This document shows positions 1 to 5,499 of a DNA stretch of 5,499 nt, piece after piece (positions within the stretch are counted from its first letter, which is position 1; each line of letters opens with the position of its first letter). This DNA is from Solobacterium sp. (lineage in GTDB: Bacteria; Bacillota_I; Bacilli_A; Erysipelotrichales; Erysipelotrichaceae). Under the pieces are notes generated by a model that was not told where the DNA came from, searched no databases, and saw only the letters and a list, made by a program, of their open reading frames with translations. The stretch is from NCBI GenBank assembly GCA_016291725.1, contig JAEEYJ010000002.1, positions 1 to 5,499 of the forward strand. Reading direction: 5' to 3'. Made by a program: the position numbers and the translations under genes.

Positions 1-354
1 CAGATGGACACCATTGCCAAAGCGATCGCGTCTGCGTCCGGCGCGGAAGCGAAGACCGAGATGATCGCCGGCTGTGTACCGGTGGAAAATACACCGGAGG
101 TCACGGAAAAGGTATACCGGGTGATGGAAGAAATGGGTCTGAAGGTCGTAAAGCCGGAATTCCCGGGTATGGGTTCCGATGACTTCGGCTACTTCACCCA
201 GGCCTATCCCGGATGCTACTTCAACTTCGGTGCTTCCTCCGATCGTCCGGAAGCGGCGCATGTACTGCACAATACAAAGCTGTTCTACGACGAGAGGGGA
301 TTCCTGCCGATTACGGAATTCTTTGTCCGCTACGCAGTGGATTTCCTGAAATAG
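1..354 (+). CDS. M20-family amidohydrolase/peptidase, C-terminal part (5' end outside window)
   Basis: The frame is open from the first base, so this is the last 117 residues of a longer protein; members of this family are usually about 380-400 residues. M20 enzymes are cytosolic metal-dependent hydrolases that cleave N-acyl amino acids or small peptides. The visible part matches the end of the catalytic domain: a GMGSDDFGYF segment (residues 56-65), the PGCYFNFGA strand (70-78), and AHVLHN followed by FYDERG (86-100). This corresponds to the family pattern in which a late histidine (here probably H90) ligates the second metal and is followed by an F-x-DE turn. The protein ends normally and its stop codon abuts a terminator hairpin. 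The exact substrate (hippurate/N-acetyl amino acid versus a dipeptide) cannot be read from this fragment. The methionine at base 4 is internal and not a proposed start. Confidence 0.85.
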   Translation, partial: QMDTIAKAIASASGAEAKTEMIAGCVPVENTPEVTEKVYRVMEEMGLKVVKPEFPGMGSDDFGYFTQAYPGCYFNFGASSDRPEAAHVLHNTKLFYDERGFLPITEFFVRYAVDFLK

Positions 355-382
355 AAAAAAGGGCTGATACAGCCCTTTTTTT
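355..382. terminator. Bidirectional intrinsic terminator between convergent genes
   Basis: A GGGCT/AGCCC stem with a five-base loop (GATAC) is extended by six A's on the left and seven T's on the right, so either strand yields a hairpin followed by a U-tract. It lies directly after the stop codon of the M20 gene (+) and two bases beyond the stop of the GTPase gene (-). It therefore probably serves both convergent transcription units. Confidence 0.9.
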
Positions 383-384
383 GT

Positions 385-1329
385 TTATGAGAAGTATACG
401 TACTGATCTCTCGGCGCAGGATAGTTCTTGATCTTCTGTGCATAGAGGACAAGGGTCTTCGCACCGTTCTCCAGCGGTACACCGCGCAGGGTGCCTTCCA
501 CTTCATACCAGTTTCCTTTGGTCAATTGTTCGATCTTGACGCCGGTGACCGTGATGCCGCAGAGTGACGTATCGGCTTCACAGCATACCATCGCCCGCCG
601 TCCGAGGACGAAGGACTGTTTGTATCCATCGGGCAGATTCTCTGCGTAGGCACCGCGGACGATGACAGTCTTTTCCTCGTAGTCATCCGGATGCTCACCG
701 GCGTCCATGTACCACAGGCCGTAGTCATCATCATTGATGTCAATGACGGACGCTTTCTTGTCAAACGGCAGCAGTCCGCCTTTCAGCTCCACCGGCGCAC
801 CGAACTCACCTTCGTAGAAGATCTGGGCTACCTTGTTCATGGCTTTGATATTGCCGCGCAGCAGGGAAGCCGATGTATCCGGTGTACAACGGTTGCAGAT
901 GACTACATCCGCCCAGCGGATCTGTTCGAACATGATGGAACGCATGTTCTGGATGTACTGTGCAAACGTAGACGCGTCCACGGTCGTCAGAATCTCCACC
1001 AACGGCCAGAAGGGCGGCATATCCCGCAGAATGGTCTCGCTGATCACCTCGGAGCCGTTGTATTCAATGAATACCTGGTCCGGATGATAGATCGTATCCA
1101 GTTCCTGCATTTTTTCCTTGGTCAGCTGGGTGGAGGCTTCGAAGAACTCTATGAACGCATTGTGCTCGTCCAGGAACTCTTCGGTGTATTCCGTCTCTCC
1201 CTGTTCAAAGCACAGGATCAGCGTTCTCCCGACACCTTTCATGAAATCCTTGTCATTGAGGGTATCCATGATCAGGGTCGTCTTGCCGCTGTCCAGGAAT
1301 CCTGCAAACAGATAAACCGGCGCAGCCAT
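385..1329 (-). CDS. CobW-like P-loop GTPase lacking CxCC, fused to a C-terminal DUF1980/TIGR03943-like domain
   Basis: A 314-residue cytosolic protein with two regions. The N-terminal part (about 1-200) is a CobW/G3E-type GTPase domain: P-loop GFLDSGKTT (10-18), a CFEQGETEY segment (40-48) where relatives have ENEFGE, and VFIEYNG (86-92) as the Walker B region. Guanine specificity would lie at NRCT (146-149), a departure from NKxD. The CxCC metal motif of COG0523 proteins is absent. The C-terminal part (about 215-313) has the pattern of the end of YcgQ/TIGR03943 proteins: a glycine strand VRGAY, GRRAMVCCEAD (243-253), NWYEVEGTL (273-281), and a final PAPRDQYVY. Its ATG directly follows the stop codon of the upstream GTPase gene, with an AGGGTGA-like ribosome site inside that gene's end, so the two are probably translationally coupled. 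Family knowledge suggests metal homeostasis; the exact function is unknown. I recall similar fusions in other Firmicutes annotated only as GTP-binding proteins. Confidence 0.85.
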   Translation of the reverse strand: MAAPVYLFAGFLDSGKTTLIMDTLNDKDFMKGVGRTLILCFEQGETEYTEEFLDEHNAFIEFFEASTQLTKEKMQELDTIYHPDQVFIEYNGSEVISETILRDMPPFWPLVEILTTVDASTFAQYIQNMRSIMFEQIRWADVVICNRCTPDTSASLLRGNIKAMNKVAQIFYEGEFGAPVELKGGLLPFDKKASVIDINDDDYGLWYMDAGEHPDDYEEKTVIVRGAYAENLPDGYKQSFVLGRRAMVCCEADTSLCGITVTGVKIEQLTKGNWYEVEGTLRGVPLENGAKTLVLYAQKIKNYPAPRDQYVYFS

Positions 1330-2562
1330 TTACTTCACCCTGAACAGTGTCTTGAGCTGCTCTACGTCGATCTTTTCACCGATGACCGTAATCAGACCGG
1401 TATAGGCAGGCTTTCCTTCCCGGATATCCGTATCACCCGGTACCCAGTCAAAGAAGATCCAGCCGCCGTCCACGGACGGTACGATGCCCTTGGCACGCAC
1501 GATGTTCTCTCCCAGACCATCGAGCGCTTCTTCCAGATCTTCCATCGAGTACTTGTTGATGGTTTCGATGCCGATGGCGTCAAAGACTTCATCCGCATCG
1601 TGGCCATGATGGTGATGGTGGTGATGATGTCCGTGATCATCCGCACCGATATGGATCCGGTTGCCTTCGCTGAGGCCTTCATTGGCCTTGGCTTCTGCCT
1701 CATCATCGTGGTGATGATGTTCATGATGCTCATGTTCGTGATGGTGCTCATGTTCGTGGTGGTGTCCGCACTCGCAGTGATCATGGTCATGATCGTGTTC
1801 ACACTCACAGTGTTCATGATCGTGATCGCAGTGCTCGTGATCATGGTGATGCTCGCACTCACAGTGATCATGGTCATGTTCACACTCGCAGTGCTCATGC
1901 TCGTGATGATGCTCGTGCTCTTCTTCCTCTACATCCTCGTCTTCCCACTCGCCGAGATCTTCCGGGAATCCATCGGATGAGCCTTCCATCGCCTCAAAGA
2001 TCGCCTTGCCGCTGAGTTCATCCCACGGTGTGGTAATGATGCGCGCATCGGGATTCAGTTCCCGGATGATCGCCACATCTTCCTCCAGCCGCTTTGCGTC
2101 CACATTCTGTGTTCTGGACAGAATGACACAGGCTGCTGTTTCGATCTGATCATCAAAGAATTCGCGGAAGTTCCTGTGATAGATCCGGCAGCGGACAGCG
2201 TCGACAACCGTGCTGTAGCTGTTCAGTTCCAGTCCTTCCACTGTCTTGATGATCTTCAGAATGTCGGAAAGCTTTCCGACACCCGAAGGCTCAATCAGAA
2301 TGTGATCGGGATGATAGGTATTGAGGACCATCTGCAGCGCTGCTTCGAAGTCTCCCTTCAGCGTGCAGCAGATACATCCACTGTTGATTTCATTGATCTC
2401 AATGCCGGCTTCCTGCAGGAATCCACCGTCGATGCCGATCTCACCGAACTCATTCTCTACCAGAACGACTCTCTGTCCGGCAAAAACGTCTTCGATCAGC
2501 TTCTGGATCAGTGTTGTTTTTCCTGCTCCGAGGAATCCGGAAATCACGTTTACTTTTGTCAT
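1330..2562 (-). CDS. CobW/COG0523-family GTPase (putative metallochaperone) with a long His/Cys-rich metal-binding insert
   Basis: A 410-residue G3E GTPase. In order it shows P-loop GFLGAGKTT (9-17), ENEFGEIGID (36-45), the CxCC motif GCICC (62-66; C63, C65, C66), Walker B LIEPSG (89-94), and SRTQ (149-152) in place of the usual NKxD. A short acidic run is followed by a His/Cys/Glu/Asp-only stretch (about 216-285), a second run with eight consecutive histidines (310-321), and a CobW C-terminal domain containing RAKGIV (356-361). Relatives deliver or allocate transition metals, often zinc, to client enzymes with GTP hydrolysis; metal identity here is inferred. The start is placed at base 2562 rather than the in-frame ATG at 2586. 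Homologues begin with an M-(x)-KV-V-SGFLG pattern, a GGAAAGGCGG ribosome site precedes 2562, and the TATAAT element would leave almost no leader before 2586. It is first in a two-gene unit with the downstream GTPase. Confidence 0.92.
   Translation of the reverse strand: MTKVNVISGFLGAGKTTLIQKLIEDVFAGQRVVLVENEFGEIGIDGGFLQEAGIEINEINSGCICCTLKGDFEAALQMVLNTYHPDHILIEPSGVGKLSDILKIIKTVEGLELNSYSTVVDAVRCRIYHRNFREFFDDQIETAACVILSRTQNVDAKRLEEDVAIIRELNPDARIITTPWDELSGKAIFEAMEGSSDGFPEDLGEWEDEDVEEEEHEHHHEHEHCECEHDHDHCECEHHHDHEHCDHDHEHCECEHDHDHDHCECGHHHEHEHHHEHEHHEHHHHDDEAEAKANEGLSEGNRIHIGADDHGHHHHHHHHGHDADEVFDAIGIETINKYSMEDLEEALDGLGENIVRAKGIVPSVDGGWIFFDWVPGDTDIREGKPAYTGLITVIGEKIDVEQLKTLFRVK
1600..1635 (-). repeat. 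Second histidine tract of the CobW-type GTPase
   Basis: Thirty-six bases of almost pure CAC/CAT codons encode ten histidines and two glycines (eight His in a row), about 16 residues after the end of the larger His/Cys segment and just before the CobW C-terminal domain. It is likely part of the same metal-binding or metal-storage linker but contains no cysteine. Confidence 0.85.
1708..1917 (-). repeat. Low-complexity in-frame repeat encoding the His/Cys/acidic metal-binding segment
   Basis: These 210 bases encode 70 residues of the upstream GTPase. Thirty-five are His, nine are Cys, and the rest are Glu or Asp apart from one Gly. The Cys are arranged as four HCEC units plus one HCD, separated by HDHD/HHHD/HEH spacers. 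At the DNA level the tract is a degenerate array of CAC/CAT, GAG/GAT and TGT/TGC-type codons, dense in GATC tetranucleotides. A 24-base block recurs at 1768-1791 and 1855-1878 with one mismatch. The copies are 87 bases (29 codons) apart and in frame, each encoding HDHDHCEC, which suggests growth by tandem duplication. Confidence 0.9.
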
Positions 2563-2574
2563 GGTCCGTATGTT

Positions 2575-2584
2575 CCGCCTTTCC
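2575..2584 (-). promoter_or_regulatory. Ribosome binding site favouring the GTPase start at 2562
   Basis: Reading the minus strand gives GGAAAGGCGG, a one-mismatch version of AAGGAGG, ending 12 bases before the ATG at 2562. The spacing is slightly long. No comparable site precedes the other in-frame ATG at 2586, which overlaps this element. This supports the shorter protein. Confidence 0.5.
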
Positions 2585-2597
2585 ATATTACGCTGTT

Positions 2598-2603
2598 ATT
2601 ATA
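2598..2603 (-). promoter_or_regulatory. Candidate -10 element for the GTPase unit
   Basis: A perfect TATAAT on the minus strand lies about 36 bases upstream of the preferred start. No good -35 is found 16-18 bases upstream. A TTGACG at 2611-2616 sits too close to serve this -10, and would instead pair with a weaker CGTAAT at 2587-2592 across 18 bases. Either arrangement starts transcription between about 2580 and 2592, leaving a short leader with no room for a riboswitch. Confidence 0.45.
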
Positions 2604-2646
2604 CAACAAGCGTCAAGAGTCTCCCGGTGATGAAGAGCAGGGTTCA

Positions 2647-2655
2647 TGATAGAAT
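2647..2655 (+). promoter_or_regulatory. Candidate extended -10 promoter for the GH1 operon
   Basis: TGATAGAAT fits an extended -10 (TGn plus TATAAT with one mismatch), 23 bases upstream of the GH1 start codon. No convincing -35 hexamer lies at the proper distance, as is common for extended -10 promoters. The predicted leader is only about 15-20 bases, so a BglG/LicT-type antiterminator leader is not possible from this promoter. Confidence 0.4.
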
Positions 2656-2657
2656 AG

Positions 2658-4145
<1,488 letters not shown>

Positions 4146-4146
4146 T

Positions 4147-4299
4147 ATGAACGGTCGGGTGATCAGTGCCTGGTGCCTGGCAATCGGTGCAGTGGGCATG
4201 GCAGTATGCGTCATCTTTTTCCAGCCGCGCTACGGGCTGATCAGCATCGGCCTCGGTGCATTGCTGGCTGTCCTCACCCGTGCTGTTTTCAGGAAGTAA
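4147..4299 (+). CDS. Small two-helix membrane protein, unknown function
   Basis: A 50-residue frame starts one base after the GH1 stop codon (TGA-T-ATG) and ends 21 bases before the peptidase start. It fills the only gap in the operon. The protein has a short basic N-terminus (MNGR), a hydrophobic helix at about 5-25, a QPRYG turn at 26-30, a second hydrophobic helix at about 31-47, and a basic end (FRK). This predicts a helical hairpin in the membrane with both ends on the cytosolic side. A GGAGAGGA stretch (4128-4135) inside the GH1 gene and a nearer AGG could serve as ribosome site, so translation may be coupled to GH1. I do not recognise a family and infer no function beyond membrane association. 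The hydrophobic pattern, start position and operon fit argue that it is real. Confidence 0.65.
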   Translation: MNGRVISAWCLAIGAVGMAVCVIFFQPRYGLISIGLGALLAVLTRAVFRK

Positions 4300-4320
4300 G
4301 ATAGAAAGAAGGATAATGAT

Positions 4321-5403
4321 ATGTTGGACCGCAACCGCCTGGACAGAGTATTGACGAATCTCAATCAGACCGGCCTGGATCAGATGATCATCAGTGACCC
4401 CCTGGCCATCAAATGGCTGACCGGCAGACGCTTCTATGCCGGGGAGCGTTTCCTGGGACTGTATATTGCGAAGGACCGTGAACCGGTGCTTCTGCTGAAT
4501 GCATTGTTCCAGTTTGATGAAGACCTTGGCGTCCGGAAACTGCTGCACAAAGATACGGATGATATCATTCCGTTCATCCAGAGTGTCGTAGACCCGCGGA
4601 AAAAGCTGGGCGTAGACAAGATCCTGACAGCGAAGTTCCTGCTGCCCATGATCGACAGAGGTGTCGCTGTGAGGATCGAAAACGGATCACCGGGTGTAGA
4701 CCGTACCCGTGCAGTCAAGGATGAAGAAGAGAAGGAACTCATGAGGATTTCTTCGAAGATCAACGACATGGCTATGGAGCAGTTCAAAGGGCTGGTCCAT
4801 GAAGGTGTTACAGAAAGGGAAGTCGCTGCACAGACCCTGGATATCTACAAATCGCTCGGTGCGGAAGCATTCTCCTTCCCGTCCATCGTCGCCTTCGGTG
4901 CCAACGCAGCCGATCCGCATCATATGCCGGATGATACGGTTGTCAAGGAAGGGGATACTGTTCTCTTCGACGTTGGCTGCATGTACCATGGATACTGCTC
5001 GGATATGACCAGAGTCTTCTTCTTCAAGAAGGAGCCGTCTTCTGTCCAGAAGAAGATCTACAACATCGTACGCAAAGCGAACGAAGACGCAGAAGCCATG
5101 GTCAAAGCCGGCATCACCCTGCACTCCATTGACAAGACAGCCAGGGATGTCATCCGTGCAGAAGGCTACGGAGAATACTTCACCCATCGTCTGGGACATT
5201 TCATCGGTCTGGAGGACCATGAAGCCGGCGATGTCGCTGAAAACAATATGACCCTGACGGAGGCAGGCAATATCTTCTCGATCGAACCGGGCATCTACAA
5301 AGCGGATGAAGCCGGCGTCCGGATCGAGGACCTGGTCATTGTGACCGAAGAAGGCTGTGAAGTGCTGAACCGGTTCCCGAAGGATATCCAGATCATCGGC
5401 TGA
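4321..5403 (+). CDS. M24-family metallopeptidase, Xaa-Pro dipeptidase/aminopeptidase-like
   Basis: A 360-residue protein with a creatinase-type N-terminal domain (about 1-130) and a pita-bread M24 catalytic domain (about 136-355). All five expected metal ligands are visible: D217 in FDVG, D228 in SDMTR, H293 in HRLGHFIG, E322 in IEPGIY and E336 in RIED. H200/H201 (DPHHMP) and H300 (LEDHE) match the conserved histidines that help bind substrate and support catalysis. The enzyme would release an N-terminal residue preceding proline, from dipeptides (PepQ-like) or longer peptides (PepP-like); length and domain layout fit the short PepQ-like proteins of Firmicutes. Metal is usually Mn or Co in this family. 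There is no signal peptide. A strong ribosome site (AGAAGGA, 4307-4313) lies seven bases before the ATG. It is the last gene of the GH1 operon, followed by a terminator. Confidence 0.93.
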   Translation: MLDRNRLDRVLTNLNQTGLDQMIISDPLAIKWLTGRRFYAGERFLGLYIAKDREPVLLLNALFQFDEDLGVRKLLHKDTDDIIPFIQSVVDPRKKLGVDKILTAKFLLPMIDRGVAVRIENGSPGVDRTRAVKDEEEKELMRISSKINDMAMEQFKGLVHEGVTEREVAAQTLDIYKSLGAEAFSFPSIVAFGANAADPHHMPDDTVVKEGDTVLFDVGCMYHGYCSDMTRVFFFKKEPSSVQKKIYNIVRKANEDAEAMVKAGITLHSIDKTARDVIRAEGYGEYFTHRLGHFIGLEDHEAGDVAENNMTLTEAGNIFSIEPGIYKADEAGVRIEDLVIVTEEGCEVLNRFPKDIQIIG

Positions 5404-5426
5404 TCATCATCCAGCAGGAAACGGAA

Positions 5427-5457
5427 AAAACCCATGAATCAGATCATGGGTTTTCTT
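5427..5457. terminator. Intrinsic terminator after the M24 peptidase operon
   Basis: An 11-base-pair stem (AAAACCCATGA with TCATGGGTTTT) with a six-base loop begins 24 bases after the peptidase stop codon and runs into TTTTCTT. The opposite strand also ends in a run of six T's, so it could stop transcription arriving from the right as well. Confidence 0.88.
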
Positions 5458-5499
5458 CATGTACGGAACAGCCTGCACTACTTCTGCAGGAGAATTGTA
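5458..5499. other. Ambiguous right edge: short hairpin and possible ribosome site
   Basis: A six-base inverted repeat (CCTGCA 5472-5477, TGCAGG 5485-5490) has no T-run on either side. An AGGAG at 5488-5492 could be the ribosome site of a + strand gene starting just past the window. Alternatively a - strand gene could end here: one minus frame stops at a TAG (5479-5481) just before the terminator, in keeping with the terminator's symmetry. The stretch is too short to decide. Confidence 0.3.

Noticed and set aside
1708..1917. CRISPR-like or satellite array suggested by repeated short units
   Set aside because: The repeats are codon-phased, have no unique spacers, and lie inside a gene with conserved domains on both sides. 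They encode a metal-binding linker.
691..1980. A 429-residue + strand open frame with a Met/Val-rich, membrane-like C-terminal half
   Set aside because: It is antisense to both GTPases. Its hydrophobic part is simply the complement of the His codon tract (CAC/CAT read backwards as GTG/ATG), there is no family motif, and the minus strand carries clear conserved motifs.
2587..2616. Possible Zur (zinc uptake regulator) operator upstream of the GTPase unit
   Set aside because: Only a CGTAAT half-site is present on the minus strand. The symmetric half needed for a 7-1-7 palindrome is missing, so metal-responsive control is not supported by sequence.
2604..2620. Possible catabolite-responsive (cre) site upstream of GH1
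   Set aside because: The stretch around AAGCGTCAA shares the central AAGCG with the cre consensus, but the outer TG and the right half do not match.
4687..5220. A 177-residue - strand open frame under the M24 peptidase
   Set aside because: It is fully antisense to the conserved M24 catalytic domain and shows no motif of its own.
5459..5499. A + strand frame starting with ATG at 5459 and running off the window
   Set aside because: The ATG sits directly in the terminator T-tract with no ribosome site, and only 13 codons are visible.

Overview
The window looks like chromosome from a Bacillota (Firmicutes) bacterium. The evidence is clear AGGAGG-type ribosome sites, A/T-flanked hairpin terminators, a 6-phospho-beta-glucosidase-type GH1 enzyme, and a CobW-type GTPase pair of the kind seen in anaerobic Firmicutes. 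Base composition is about half G+C by eye. An Erysipelotrichia-like gut lineage is a guess only. There is no mobile element, CRISPR array, tRNA or rRNA, and no intergenic stretch reaches 300 bases.

Layout. (1) Positions 1-354, + strand: the C-terminal end of an M20-family metallo-amidohydrolase/peptidase, ending at a hairpin (355-382) that can terminate transcription from both directions. (2) Positions 385-2562, - strand: a two-gene unit of CobW/COG0523-type P-loop GTPases. The upstream gene has the CxCC metal motif and a very long His/Cys/acidic segment. The downstream gene starts immediately after the upstream stop codon. It has a CobW-like GTPase domain without CxCC, joined to a C-terminal domain resembling the end of DUF1980/TIGR03943 (YcgQ-like) proteins. 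(3) A short divergent intergenic region (2563-2678) with candidate promoters for both sides. (4) Positions 2679-5403, + strand: a likely operon of a GH1 6-phospho-beta-glucosidase, a previously easy-to-miss 50-residue two-helix membrane protein (4147-4299), and an M24 Xaa-Pro dipeptidase-like metallopeptidase, closed by an intrinsic terminator at 5427-5457. The last 40 bases are ambiguous.

How the genes fit together. The GTPase pair is the most interesting part. The sequence suggests a transition-metal (probably zinc) handling module in which one partner binds metal (CxCC plus about 45 histidines and nine cysteines in the linker) and the other has traded the metal motif for a DUF1980-like domain. 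This role is inferred from family knowledge; no metal-responsive operator was recognised. The flanking M20 and M24 enzymes are themselves metal-dependent, but nothing in the sequence shows they are clients. The right-hand operon appears to serve catabolism: hydrolysis of phosphorylated beta-glucosides taken up by a PTS encoded elsewhere, and cleavage of proline-containing dipeptides.
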